Assembly (NCBI GenBank): GCA_023664705.1
Contig: JAMPFE010000013.1
Location: forward strand, 9,465 to 73,464
From: Lachnospiraceae bacterium
Lineage (GTDB): Bacteria > Bacillota > Clostridia > Oscillospirales > Ruminococcaceae
Reading direction: 5' to 3'
DNA length: 64,000 nt
Shown: piece by piece, positions 33,708-42,442 of the stretch
Position numbering within the stretch: the stretch's first letter is position 1
Layout: every line of letters begins with the position of its first letter
Notes under the pieces: model-generated
The model's input: only the letters and a program-made list of their open reading frames with translations
Databases searched by the model: none
Told to the model about the DNA's origin: nothing
Made by a program: the position numbers and the translations under genes

Positions 33708-34232
33708 ATGGACACGATAAAAATCGGAAAATTCCTGTCGGAGCTCCGCCGCGAGCGCGAGTTGACGCAAGAGCAGCTCGGAGAGCGTCTCGGCGTGACC
33801 AACAAGACCGTCTCCCGCTGGGAAAACGGCAACTATATGCCGCCCGTGGAGATGCTCATAGAGCTGTCGAAATTCTACGGCGTGAGCATAAATGAAATCC
33901 TGAGCGGCAAGCGTCTTGCCGCCGCCGAAATGCAGGCCGCCGCCGAGGAAAACCTGAAAACCGCACTGGAGCAGCCCCCGTTTTCACTTGAGGAAAAGAA
34001 GCAGTATTACGCCCAAAAATGGAAAAAAGAGCATTGGTACGTGTTCGTTATCCCGGCGCTCATAGCGCTGAATTTGATAATCGCTTCGGCTGTTCTGGAA
34101 TTTAAGGCGGGGGTGTTTCTGGGCTGTCTGATACCGATACCCGCGCGGATAATCGCCTACAATAAGATGATGGCTTACGTCGAATACAAGGCGTTTGACG
34201 TTGAGAAAAAACTTCGTGGTAAAAAATCCTAA
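33708..34232 (+). CDS. XRE-family regulator with C-terminal membrane helices
   Basis: The 174-residue protein has a classic HTH_3 domain in residues 5-62 (LTQEQLGERLGVTNKTVSRWENG), a linker, and two hydrophobic helices at about 107-126 and 130-148. It thus appears to be a membrane-tethered DNA-binding protein, a layout common among small clostridial regulators of envelope stress or cell-surface genes. The start at 33708 has CGAGGTG upstream and TATAAT at 33683. It lies directly before the SCIFF peptide gene, but that has its own promoter. Confidence 0.85.
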   Translation: MDTIKIGKFLSELRRERELTQEQLGERLGVTNKTVSRWENGNYMPPVEMLIELSKFYGVSINEILSGKRLAAAEMQAAAEENLKTALEQPPFSLEEKKQYYAQKWKKEHWYVFVIPALIALNLIIASAVLEFKAGVFLGCLIPIPARIIAYNKMMAYVEYKAFDVEKKLRGKKS

Positions 34233-34239
34233 AATCCCC

Positions 34240-34268
34240 TTGAAAAATGTCGGAGTATATGCTATAAT
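34240..34268 (+). promoter_or_regulatory. promoter of the SCIFF peptide gene
   Basis: TTGAAA (34240-34245) and TATAAT (34263-34268), spacer 17 bp. The -35 overlaps the region just after the HTH gene stop. Confidence 0.85.
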
Positions 34269-34301
34269 ATAGTGAGAATACATTTGAAAGAGGTGTTACC
34301 A

Positions 34302-34445
34302 TTGAAGCACGTTGTTACCGTAAATAAGGCTAACCTGAAGGCAAGCGCCCAAAAGGGCGGCTGCGGCAAGTGCCAGAGCTCCTGCCAGTCCGCTTGCAAG
34401 ACCTCCTGCACGGTCGCCAATCAGAAGTGCGAATCCGTTAAGTAA
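34302..34445 (+). CDS. scfA: SCIFF ranthipeptide precursor (six cysteines in about forty-five residues)
   Basis: This 47-residue ORF starts with TTG, preceded by AAAGAGGTG. It encodes KHVVTVNKANLK at the N-terminus, then a Gly-Gly and six cysteines at 21, 24, 28, 32, 36 and 43, matching the clostridial SCIFF family closely (including SCQSACKTSCTV). SCIFF peptides are modified by a dedicated radical SAM enzyme that forms thioether crosslinks (ranthipeptide class); the enzyme gene follows directly at 34511. The mature product and its role (quorum or redox signalling has been proposed) are not settled. Confidence 0.95.
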   Translation: MKHVVTVNKANLKASAQKGGCGKCQSSCQSACKTSCTVANQKCESVK

Positions 34446-34465
34446 GCTGCTTTGCGGAGATTTTT

Positions 34466-34486
34466 GGGCGGGTTTTTCTCGCCCTA
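34466..34486 (+). terminator. attenuating hairpin between the SCIFF gene and its maturase
   Basis: GGGCG pairs with CGCCC around a T-rich loop and is followed by a T-containing tract. It may reduce read-through so that precursor mRNA exceeds enzyme mRNA. Confidence 0.5.
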
Positions 34487-34510
34487 TTATTTTGGTTTTT
34501 GAGGTTTGTT

Positions 34511-35872
34511 ATGGTTCACAAGTTTAAACAGCTGGGGTATAATATCGTGCTGGATTCGGACAGCAACGGCGTTCACGTGTTCGACGACTGCGCGTTCGAT
34601 ATGCTGGACTTTATTTCCGCGCCGCTTATGCAAGAAATGCCCGCGGAACTTCCCGGGAAAATAACGGGGTATTCAAAGGAGGACATCCGCGAGACTTACG
34701 CGGAATTATACTCATTGTATAAAGAGGGCTCTTTGTTTGCCGCTGACGATTACAAAAAGTATTCGGACACCATGGTGAAGAGCCCCGTGAAGTCGATGTG
34801 TCTGAACGTCGCGCACGACTGCAATCTGCGGTGCGAGTACTGCTTCGCGCAGACGGGCGATTTCGGCGGCGAGCGCTGCATAATGTCCCCCGAGACGGGC
34901 AAAAGGGCTATCGATTTCCTTATCGAGCGCTCGGCGAACCGCGAGAATATCGAGCTGGATTTCTTCGGCGGCGAGCCGCTCATGGCGTGGGATACCGTCG
35001 TCGAGACTGTGAGCTACGCGCGTTCTGTCGAGAAGCGGCACGGCAAAAATTTCCGCTTTACGATAACGACGAACGGCGTGCTGCTGGACGACGAGAAGAT
35101 TGACTACATAAACCGCGAAATGGTGAACGTGGTGCTGTCGCTGGACGGGCGGCGGGAGACTACCGACCGCATACGCAAGACCCTCAACGGGAAGAGCACC
35201 TACGACGTTATCGTGCCGAAATTCCAAAAGCTGGTGGAGCGGCGCGGCGACAAGGACTACTACGTCCGCGCGACGTTCACGAAATACAACCTTGACTTCA
35301 CCGAGGACGTGCTGCACCTGCGCGAGCTGGGGTTCGAGCAGCTCTCGGCGGAGCCCGTCGTTACCGACGAAAGGGAGCCGTATGCGCTCACGGAAGCGGA
35401 TCTGCCGCGCATTTTCGTGGAATACGACCGCTTATGCGAGGTCATGGCGAACCGCACCGAGAAAAAATTCAACTTCTTCCATTTTATGGTAGACCTCGAC
35501 CAGGGACCGTGCGCGATAAAAAGGCTGCGCGGCTGCGGCTGCGGAAACGATTACGTCGCTGTCGACCCGCACGGGGACATCTACCCGTGCCACCAGTTTG
35601 TGGGAATAGACAAGTGGAAAATGGGCAACCTAAGCGACGGTACCTTTAACGACGACATCAAGACCTATTTCGCGAAAACGCACCTTTATTCCAAGGAGGG
35701 CTGCGCGGACTGCTGGGCGAAATTTTACTGCTCGGGCGGCTGCAACGCGAACTCCTTTATCTACGAGGGCGACTGCCGAAAGTCGCACAGGCTCTCCTGC
35801 GAGCTGCAGAGAAAGCGTCTGGAATGTGCGCTGGCGCTCGCCGTGGACAGGATAGTCAAGCAGGGCGAATAA
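34511..35872 (+). CDS. scfB: SCIFF radical SAM maturase
   Basis: This enzyme uses S-adenosylmethionine to install thioether bonds in the SCIFF peptide. In 453 residues it has an N-terminal peptide-binding (RRE-like) region, then the radical SAM CxxxCxxC motif at Cys104, Cys108 and Cys111 (HDCNLRCEYCF). A Cys-rich SPASM domain follows (CGCGNDY, DIYPCHQF, then CADCWAKFYCSGGCN) for auxiliary clusters. It is 65 bases downstream of the precursor. Start ATG 34511 has GAGGT upstream. This is the CteB/ScfB family. Confidence 0.96.
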   Translation: MVHKFKQLGYNIVLDSDSNGVHVFDDCAFDMLDFISAPLMQEMPAELPGKITGYSKEDIRETYAELYSLYKEGSLFAADDYKKYSDTMVKSPVKSMCLNVAHDCNLRCEYCFAQTGDFGGERCIMSPETGKRAIDFLIERSANRENIELDFFGGEPLMAWDTVVETVSYARSVEKRHGKNFRFTITTNGVLLDDEKIDYINREMVNVVLSLDGRRETTDRIRKTLNGKSTYDVIVPKFQKLVERRGDKDYYVRATFTKYNLDFTEDVLHLRELGFEQLSAEPVVTDEREPYALTEADLPRIFVEYDRLCEVMANRTEKKFNFFHFMVDLDQGPCAIKRLRGCGCGNDYVAVDPHGDIYPCHQFVGIDKWKMGNLSDGTFNDDIKTYFAKTHLYSKEGCADCWAKFYCSGGCNANSFIYEGDCRKSHRLSCELQRKRLECALALAVDRIVKQGE

Positions 35873-36004
35873 GAAAAGCAAAATCATTTTATTTTAATTA
35901 TTTATTCAAAATAACTTCACGCGTTATTCACAATCGGGGTCTATAATTTAGGCATAACATAAAAACCGGCGGATTTTCCGTTTTACGTTTACAGGAGGGT
36001 CATT

Positions 36005-37354
36005 ATGAGCGATTTTAACGAATTTGACAACGTACAGAGATTTTCCACACAAAGCGCGCAGCCCGAGGTACAGGCGGTGCCTGTTCAGGCAATGCCTGTG
36101 CAGCCCGTTAAGCCCGCGAAAAAGCACAAGAGCGCGACGCTGAAGGTCATGGCGATGATAGCGGCTGTCGCGATAGTCGGCGGCGGCGCGGGCTTCGGCG
36201 GCGCGTATATCGCGGGCAAGTCCATGAGCTCCGCGGTCGTTTCGGGAAGCGGCAATTACAACAATTCCGAGCATATTTCTCCCGTTAATTCGGACAACAC
36301 GGGCTCGGCTCCCACGCTGAGCGACCTGCAGCAGAACGTTTCGATAAATCACAACGTAAGCGACGAGGTTGAATACAACTCCGACGGAACATATATGTAT
36401 ACCAGAGATCTGGTAAAGGCGGTGCAGGACAGCATAGTGTACATCGAGGTGTTTGTGGAGTCGCGCGGAAAGAAAACGCTCTACGGTTCGGCAAGCGGCA
36501 TTATCATCTCGAAGGACGGCTATATCGTGACGAATAACCACGTCGTGGAGGACGTCGACAGTTATACCGTCAAGGTCAACAATACCGACCCCAAAACGGG
36601 CATCTCCGAATCCGAGACATACGACGCGGAGCTTATCGGAACCGATGAGGACACCGACCTCGCGGTGCTGAAGATAAAGGCGAACGACCTGCCCGCGGCG
36701 GTGCTCGGCGACTCCAACCAGCTCCACCTCGGCGACGACGTTATCGCGATAGGCAACCCCCTCGGGCTCGAGACCTCCGTTTCAAAGGGCATCGTTTCGG
36801 GGCTCAACCGCCAGATCTCCGACAGCGCGCGCGGGCTGTCCTCCATACAGACCGACACGGGCATCAACAGCGGAAACTCGGGCGGCGCGCTGTTCAATAT
36901 GTACGGCGAGGTCGTGGGCGTTGTAAACTCCAAGTACGTTGAATCCTACGCGGAGAGCCTCGGCTTTGCGATAACCATTAACGAGGCGCGCGACGTTATC
37001 GACGACCTCATCACGAAGGGCTACGTTTCGGGACGCGCCGTGCTCGGAATTTCCTATAATCCCATAAACGAATACACTGCCTCGTTCAGGGGAATGACTG
37101 CGGGGCTGCTCGTGGTCGAGATAAATCAGGATATGGCGGTCGCTCGCAGCGGGCTCGTGGTCGGCGATACGGTAGTCGAGATAGACGGCGAGTACGTGTT
37201 CGACGAGGACGGCGCTACCACCACTATCAGCGAGATACTCGCGGGCAAAAAGCCCGGCGACACCATTACCGTGACGGTCGCGAGGGCGGACTCCCTCGGC
37301 AGGACGAGAAAGGTCGACATAGAGGTCGAGCTCTCCGAATACCGCGGAAGCTGA
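36005..37354 (+). CDS. membrane-anchored HtrA-type serine protease with PDZ domain
   Basis: This protease acts at the outer face of the membrane in protein quality control. The 449-residue protein has a cytoplasmic Gln/Pro-rich N-terminus, a signal-anchor helix at about 45-70, a Ser/Asn linker, a trypsin-like domain with His179 (TNNHV), Asp218 (DTDLAVL) and Ser292 (GNSGGAL), and one PDZ domain from about 345. This is the usual HtrA/DegP form of Firmicutes. AGGAGGG sits before the ATG. It is monocistronic and followed by the 88-bp palindromic element. Confidence 0.94.
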   Translation: MSDFNEFDNVQRFSTQSAQPEVQAVPVQAMPVQPVKPAKKHKSATLKVMAMIAAVAIVGGGAGFGGAYIAGKSMSSAVVSGSGNYNNSEHISPVNSDNTGSAPTLSDLQQNVSINHNVSDEVEYNSDGTYMYTRDLVKAVQDSIVYIEVFVESRGKKTLYGSASGIIISKDGYIVTNNHVVEDVDSYTVKVNNTDPKTGISESETYDAELIGTDEDTDLAVLKIKANDLPAAVLGDSNQLHLGDDVIAIGNPLGLETSVSKGIVSGLNRQISDSARGLSSIQTDTGINSGNSGGALFNMYGEVVGVVNSKYVESYAESLGFAITINEARDVIDDLITKGYVSGRAVLGISYNPINEYTASFRGMTAGLLVVEINQDMAVARSGLVVGDTVVEIDGEYVFDEDGATTTISEILAGKKPGDTITVTVARADSLGRTRKVDIEVELSEYRGS

Positions 37355-37362
37355 TATTCAAT

Positions 37363-37450
37363 AAGGCGTGCCGCCTTTGGCAATTCGTTTCATAGAAAAT
37401 TTCGGTGTCAAGCGTTTTCGCTCGACACCGAAATGCTTCTATACCGCACG
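37363..37450 (+). repeat. 88-bp dispersed palindromic element, copy A
   Basis: It starts with AAGGCG-TGC-CGCCTT and ends near ACCGCACG. A large internal hairpin joins 37400-37409 to 37424-37433, with AGCG/CGCT inside it. The same 88-bp sequence occurs in opposite orientation at 62341-62428 with about four differences. Its first 22 bases also occur alone at 51987-52008. The hairpin could serve as a terminator for the HtrA gene and the convergent reductase gene. Confidence 0.85.
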
Positions 37451-37479
37451 CTCCCTAGCGCTGTTGCGGCTTTTTTTCG

Positions 37480-38511
37480 TCAGTTTTTAACGTTCACTTC
37501 GCCCGCCAGCACGCGAACATAGTCGGCGTAGTTTTCCCTCAGCAGCGCCGGGGTGTCCAGCTCGTACGGGCATTTTGACTTGCACTGTCCGCAGTTAACG
37601 CAGCTCTCTATCTGCTTCATATTGCTCCGCCACGTCTCCGAGAGCCAGTTGTCGGACGGGGCGCGGCGCAGCATAAGCGACATTCTCGCGCAGTTGTTTA
37701 TTTGTATGCCCATGGGACACGGCATACAGTAGCCGCAGCCTCGGCAGAAATTCCCGCCGAGGGACTGCTTGTCGCGCTCTATTTCGGCGCGTATCCCGTC
37801 GGTCATCTCGGGGGTATCGTCCATATACGAAAGCCACTCCTCGAGCTCATTTTCGCGCTGAACGCCCCATATCGGGAGAACGTTGTCATACTGCCCGATG
37901 AACGCGCAGGCGGTCCGCGAGCTCGTGATGATGCCGCCCGCGAGCGCCTTCATCGCGATAAAGCCCATGTTCCTTTCGCGGCACTTTTCGGCGAGCGCGA
38001 GCTCCCGCTCCGACGAAAGATAGCTGAACGGGAACTGGAGCGTTTCATACAGCCCCGACTCGATGCACTCCTCCGCGACGCCTATCTTATGCGCGGTTAT
38101 GCCGATGTGGCGTATCATGCCCTGCCGCTTGAAGTCCTCCATAAGCTCGTACATTCCCGAGCCGTCGCCGGGGCGTATGCACCGTCCCGCGCAGTGGAAC
38201 TGATAAATGTCGACGTAATCGGTTTTCAGCATTTTCAGGGAGGTCTCGAGCTGCTCCTTCATCTGCTCGGTGTTCTGCGCCATGGTCTTGGTGGCGATGA
38301 AGATTTTCCCGCGGACATCGGACAGCGCCGCGCCTATCTTCTCCTCGCTGTCGGAATACGCCCTCGCCGTGTCGAAGAACGTAATGCCGCCCTCGTAGGC
38401 TCTTTGCAGCAGCCTTACGGCAGTCTCCTTGTCCGCTCTCTGAACGGGCAGCGCGCCGAACGCGTTCTGCGGGGTGGTTATGCCAGTGCTGCCGAGTGTA
38501 ATCGTTTTCAT
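37480..38511 (-). CDS. aldo/keto reductase with C-terminal ferredoxin-like 4Fe-4S domain
   Basis: The 343-residue protein has the AKR barrel with the Asp-Tyr catalytic pair in FFDTARAYSDSEEKIG near residues 45-60 and a YQFHC strand. The C-terminal 80 residues hold ferredoxin-like cysteine sets (CRGCGYCMPCPMGI and CVNCGQCKSKCPYEL). These Fe-S aldo/keto reductases are common in anaerobes; the cofactor arrangement suggests electron transfer to the barrel. Substrate unknown. It is 25 bases downstream of the EAL gene and likely in its transcript. Confidence 0.92.
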   Translation of the reverse strand: MKTITLGSTGITTPQNAFGALPVQRADKETAVRLLQRAYEGGITFFDTARAYSDSEEKIGAALSDVRGKIFIATKTMAQNTEQMKEQLETSLKMLKTDYVDIYQFHCAGRCIRPGDGSGMYELMEDFKRQGMIRHIGITAHKIGVAEECIESGLYETLQFPFSYLSSERELALAEKCRERNMGFIAMKALAGGIITSSRTACAFIGQYDNVLPIWGVQRENELEEWLSYMDDTPEMTDGIRAEIERDKQSLGGNFCRGCGYCMPCPMGIQINNCARMSLMLRRAPSDNWLSETWRSNMKQIESCVNCGQCKSKCPYELDTPALLRENYADYVRVLAGEVNVKN

Positions 38512-38536
38512 ATGCGGGGCTCCTTTCGTGAATGTT

Positions 38537-40441
38537 TTAATATGCCTCTTTGTTGGACTTTATGATAAACTCCAGAAACTCGTCCGCGGGCAGCGGCTTC
38601 GAGAAATAATAGCCCTGAATGTAGTTTATGCCGAGGTTTTCCATCGTGTAGAACTGCTCGGCGGTCTCAACGCCCTCGGACACTATCCTCAGCCCGAGCC
38701 CGCGTATCATGTTCATCGCCGCGTCCATGATGTACTTCGCCTTGCCGTTCTCGAAATAGGCGTTCGTCATGCCCTTGTCGAACTTGACTATCTCAACGGG
38801 CATATCGATGATGTAGTTGAGGTTGGACTGCCCCGTGCCGAAATCGTCCAGCGAAAAGCTCACGCCGTAGTCCATAAGCCGCTTCATATTGTCGAGCAGC
38901 GTTTTCCGCGCGTTCATCGAGGCGGACTCGGTTATCTCGAGGTTGATGAGCTCGGGCGAAACGCCGCTCTCCTCCATTATCCGTATGTAGTCCTTCGCCA
39001 GCTCGTTGTACGCGCACTGCACCACCGAAAGGTTTATCTCGATGTACTTTATGCCGTATTGCTTGATATTGCTCTCGCTGATAAAACGGCACGCCTTTCT
39101 GAAAACCGTCTCCCCGAGCTGCAAAATCATACCGTTCCGCTCGGCGTTCTCAACGAAGACCCCCGGCGGAACGAGCCCGCCGTCCTCCCTGCGGATACGG
39201 ACAAGCGCCTCCGCGGAGGTGAAGCAATGGTCCTCCGTGGAAAAAATCGGCTGAAACCAGACCTCCACGCGGTCGTCCTTAAGCGCGTCAATGATGAGCT
39301 GCTCGGTGTCCTTTTCGCGGCGCAGCTGCATCGCCAGCTCTACCGTCACCTCGTGGAAGCGGTTTTCGGGCGTCTCTCCGTTGTCGTGACCGACGTAGCG
39401 CATAAGGTACAGCAGCTCCTCGGTATTGTCGGCAATGCCCGAATTGGGCGCGTAGACCCACGTCGGAGAAACGAGTATGCCGCCGTTTTTGCCCCAGCCC
39501 TTTTCAAAGCGCTTGCGGAGAACCTTTATACTCCGTTCGGCAACCTCCCTGTTCGGATAGAGCAGCATTATCTCGTTGGTGGAATTTCTGAACACTATCA
39601 TATCCGTCATCGCCGACAAATACTTTACCGCCTCGGCGATGATCGCGCTCTCAACGTCCGAGCGCAGCGCGCTGAACGAGCCCGGCTCTATGATAAGACA
39701 AAGCAGCGAAAAGCTCTCGTTCATGCCGTAAAGCTCCCCGGTGTATTGAACGAAAGCCTCATGGTTGAACAAGCCCGTTTGTCTGTCGATATTGAAGCCC
39801 GGGTTCTCCAGCCTGAGGTAGAGCACCAGCATGCCCACGGCGCTCGCGAAGCCCACCAGCAGCAGCTTCGGGAAAAAGAACTGCACCACGGCGGCAAGCG
39901 TCCACACGCCCAGCCACGTCGCCACGGCAAAGCGCCTGTTGCGGCTTATTTTCGCCCTGTCCTTAATGAGGCGCACCGTTACGATGATTATCGTCGTCAG
40001 CGCGAAGAGGTACGTCGAATAGGCGCTCGCTCCCGTCGAATAAAGCTCGCCCGTCGCCTCGTCGAGGTAGAAATATATGGGCGCCGCGTAGATAAGTATC
40101 ACAGCCGCGGCGACAAAAGCGCCGTAGCGCAGCATCATTCTCCTGTAAACGGTTTTCACGGTGTAAATATCCGTGCAGATGTACATCAGCGCGAAAAACG
40201 TCACCCCCACCAGCGTCGCGAGGTAGGTCTTGCTGATTATCTCGACAACTATCTCCGGGAAAACGTCGCGCCTTGTTATGGCAATGCAGGAGAAAATATC
40301 GAACATTATGCATACGAACGTCATCCAAAACGCGTTCAGAAAAGCCGTTCCCGTATTCAGCCTGATGGTTTTCTGGCTCTTGTAGAAAAATATCACTATC
40401 ACCATTATAGCCAGCCCGCAGCACTGCATCTGAATAGGCAT
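38537..40441 (-). CDS. membrane EAL-domain c-di-GMP phosphodiesterase with degenerate GGDEF
   Basis: The 634-residue protein begins with six or seven membrane helices (to about residue 215). A GGDEF-like domain without the GGDEF signature follows (about 215-365), starting with DRQTGLFNHEAF. An apparently intact EAL domain (about 375-630) has EALVRI, EINLS, ITES, LDDFGTG, FDKG and EGVET, the residues needed for metal binding and catalysis. It therefore likely hydrolyses c-di-GMP. In a chemotactic cell this would favour motility. It has a consensus promoter and is monocistronic or leads into the reductase gene. Confidence 0.92.
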   Translation of the reverse strand: MPIQMQCCGLAIMVIVIFFYKSQKTIRLNTGTAFLNAFWMTFVCIMFDIFSCIAITRRDVFPEIVVEIISKTYLATLVGVTFFALMYICTDIYTVKTVYRRMMLRYGAFVAAAVILIYAAPIYFYLDEATGELYSTGASAYSTYLFALTTIIIVTVRLIKDRAKISRNRRFAVATWLGVWTLAAVVQFFFPKLLLVGFASAVGMLVLYLRLENPGFNIDRQTGLFNHEAFVQYTGELYGMNESFSLLCLIIEPGSFSALRSDVESAIIAEAVKYLSAMTDMIVFRNSTNEIMLLYPNREVAERSIKVLRKRFEKGWGKNGGILVSPTWVYAPNSGIADNTEELLYLMRYVGHDNGETPENRFHEVTVELAMQLRREKDTEQLIIDALKDDRVEVWFQPIFSTEDHCFTSAEALVRIRREDGGLVPPGVFVENAERNGMILQLGETVFRKACRFISESNIKQYGIKYIEINLSVVQCAYNELAKDYIRIMEESGVSPELINLEITESASMNARKTLLDNMKRLMDYGVSFSLDDFGTGQSNLNYIIDMPVEIVKFDKGMTNAYFENGKAKYIMDAAMNMIRGLGLRIVSEGVETAEQFYTMENLGINYIQGYYFSKPLPADEFLEFIIKSNKEAY

Positions 40442-40481
40442 ATGTTCACCCCCGAAAGCCCGTATTGCCCGTTACCTTTAT

Positions 40482-40510
40482 ATCATACCATTTTTTTGGT
40501 AAATTGTCAA
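40482..40510 (-). promoter_or_regulatory. promoter of the EAL-domain gene
   Basis: On the minus strand, TTGACA (40510-40505) and TATGAT (40487-40482), spacer 17 bp. Confidence 0.75.
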
Positions 40511-40530
40511 GGCATTACACAAAAAAGCCG

Positions 40531-40588
40531 TTCCAACAAAACGCCCCCGAAAGCTCGGGGGCGAATTTCCGTAAGGTTATAATGCATT
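40531..40588. repeat. GC-rich hairpin repeat, copy A, acting as pckA terminator
   Basis: CCCCCGA pairs with TCGGGGG around AAGC. The flanks are CCAACAAAA on the left and AATTTCCGTAAGGTTATAATG on the right. The same sequence with a few changes recurs at 52009-52062 after the amt gene. On the minus strand a T-rich run follows the stem, so it should terminate pckA. Confidence 0.85.
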
Positions 40589-40596
40589 AGCGCGCA

Positions 40597-42201
40597 TTAA
40601 AGCTGCGGACCTGCGGGAACGAGCGCCTTGCCTGCGGGGTTGCCCTCGTACTTGGCGAAGTTCTTGATGAACCTCTGCGCGAGGTCCTTAGCCTTCTCCT
40701 CCCAATCGGCAGCGTTCGCGTAGGTGTCGCGCGGGTCGAGAATGCCCGTGTCAACGCCCTTAAGCTCGGTAGGCACCTCGAAGTTGAAGTACGGGATCTT
40801 CTTGGTGGGGGCGTTCTTGATGTCGCCGTTGAGGATAGCGTCGATAATGCCGCGCGTGTCCTTAATGGAGATACGCTTGCCCGTGCCGTTCCAGCCCGTA
40901 TTCACGAGGTAAGCCTTAGCGCCGCTCTGCTGCATTCTCTTAACGAGCTCCTCGGCGTACTTGGTGGGGTGCAGCTCGAGGAACGCCTGCCCGAAGCAAG
41001 CCGAGAATGTCGGCGTGGGCTCGGTGATGCCGCGCTCCGTGCCCGCGAGCTTAGCGGTAAAGCCCGACAGGAAGTAGTACTGCGTCTGCTCGGGAGTGAG
41101 TATCGAAACGGGCGGCAGAACGCCGAACGCGTCCGCGGAAAGGAAGATGACGTTCTTCGCCGCGGGAGCGGAGGAAACGGGCTTCACGATGTTCGTGATG
41201 TGGTTTATCGGATAAGAAACGCGGGTATTTTCGGTAACGCTCTTGTCCTTGAAGTCGATCTTGCCGTTCGCGTCGAGAGTAACGTTCTCGAGGAGCGCGT
41301 TTCTCTTGATTGCGTTGTAGATATCGGGCTCGGACTCCTTGTCGAGGTCGATGACCTTAGCGTAGCAGCCGCCCTCGAAGTTGAACACGCCGTTGTCGTC
41401 CCAACCGTGCTCGTCGTCGCCGATAAGCAGTCTCTTGGGGTCGGTCGAGAGCGTGGTCTTGCCCGTGCCCGAAAGCCCGAAGAAGATAGCTGTGTTCTTG
41501 CCGTCCATATCCGTGTTCGCGGAGCAGTGCATAGCCGCGATGCCCTTAAGCGGCAGGTAGTAGTTCATCATCGAGAACATACCCTTCTTCATCTCGCCGC
41601 CGTACCATGTGTTGATGATGACCTGCTCGCGCGAGGTGATGTTGAACATAACGGCGGTCTCGGAGTTCAGCCCGAGCTCCTTGTAGTTCTCCACCTTAGC
41701 CTTGGACGCGTTGTAAACGACGAAATCGGGCTCGAAATCCGCGAGCTCCTCGTCTGTGGGCTTGATGAACATATTCTCAACGAAATGCGCCTGCCAAGCG
41801 ACCTCCATAATAAAGCGGATAGCCATTCTCGTGTCCTTGTTTGCGCCGCAGAACGCGTCCACAACGTACAGCTTCTTGTTGGAGAGCTCCTTCTTGGCTA
41901 TCTCCTTGCACGCGTCCCAAGCCTCCTTGGTCGCGGGGTGGTTGTCGTTCTTGTATTCGTCGGAGGTCCACCAAACGGTATCCTTAGAATTCTCGTCCAT
42001 AACGATGAACTTATCCTTCGGCGAGCGCCCCGTATAAACGCCCGTCATAACGTTCACGGCGCCCAGCTCGCTCTCCTGCCCCTTGTCGTAGCCCGTAAGG
42101 GAGGGGTCGAGCTCCGCCTTGTACAGCTCCTCGTAAGAGGGATTGTAAACAACCTCCGTAGTACCCGTAATGCCGTACTTCGTCAAATCGATATTGCTCA
42201 T
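40597..42201 (-). CDS. pckA: ATP-dependent phosphoenolpyruvate carboxykinase
   Basis: This enzyme interconverts oxaloacetate and PEP with ATP/ADP; in fermenting gut anaerobes it usually runs toward oxaloacetate to save ATP. The 534-residue length is standard. The kinase P-loop GLSGTGKTTLSTD, the GRSPKDKF substrate loop near the start, the NTWYGGEMKKGMFS segment and the DDEHGWDD metal site are intact. It is monocistronic, with a consensus promoter. Confidence 0.98.
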   Translation of the reverse strand: MSNIDLTKYGITGTTEVVYNPSYEELYKAELDPSLTGYDKGQESELGAVNVMTGVYTGRSPKDKFIVMDENSKDTVWWTSDEYKNDNHPATKEAWDACKEIAKKELSNKKLYVVDAFCGANKDTRMAIRFIMEVAWQAHFVENMFIKPTDEELADFEPDFVVYNASKAKVENYKELGLNSETAVMFNITSREQVIINTWYGGEMKKGMFSMMNYYLPLKGIAAMHCSANTDMDGKNTAIFFGLSGTGKTTLSTDPKRLLIGDDEHGWDDNGVFNFEGGCYAKVIDLDKESEPDIYNAIKRNALLENVTLDANGKIDFKDKSVTENTRVSYPINHITNIVKPVSSAPAAKNVIFLSADAFGVLPPVSILTPEQTQYYFLSGFTAKLAGTERGITEPTPTFSACFGQAFLELHPTKYAEELVKRMQQSGAKAYLVNTGWNGTGKRISIKDTRGIIDAILNGDIKNAPTKKIPYFNFEVPTELKGVDTGILDPRDTYANAADWEEKAKDLAQRFIKNFAKYEGNPAGKALVPAGPQL

Positions 42202-42283
42202 TGGAAATTACCTCGTTTCATAAAAATTTTACCAAGGCTCCTGCAAGCAAAATTTGCCGTGCAAAAACCTTTCCACAAATACC

Positions 42284-42312
42284 ATTATACACGATTTTTT
42301 TCAAGTTGTCAA
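42284..42312 (-). promoter_or_regulatory. promoter of pckA
   Basis: On the minus strand, TTGACA (42312-42307) and TATAAT (42289-42284), both perfect, spacer 17 bp. Confidence 0.85.
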
Positions 42313-42385
42313 GGAAATTTATCATATTTTGTAAAATTTTTAGAGCGATTTATGGCAAAAATATACAAAAATACAGCCCTGTGCG

Positions 42386-42417
42386 AAAAAAGCGGAGCCC
42401 GAGTGTAAGGGCTCCGC
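42386..42417 (-). terminator. intrinsic terminator of the secreted-protein gene
   Basis: GCGGAGCCC/GGGCTCCGC stem (42392-42400 with 42409-42417); on the minus strand it is followed by six Ts. Confidence 0.9.
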
Positions 42418-42442
42418 CGTTTGGAAAAAATTGGAGGGGGAT

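Noticed and set aside
38474..40582. 702-codon plus-strand frame opposite the EAL gene
   Set aside because: Antisense to an EAL domain with all catalytic motifs; translation is low-complexity and basic.
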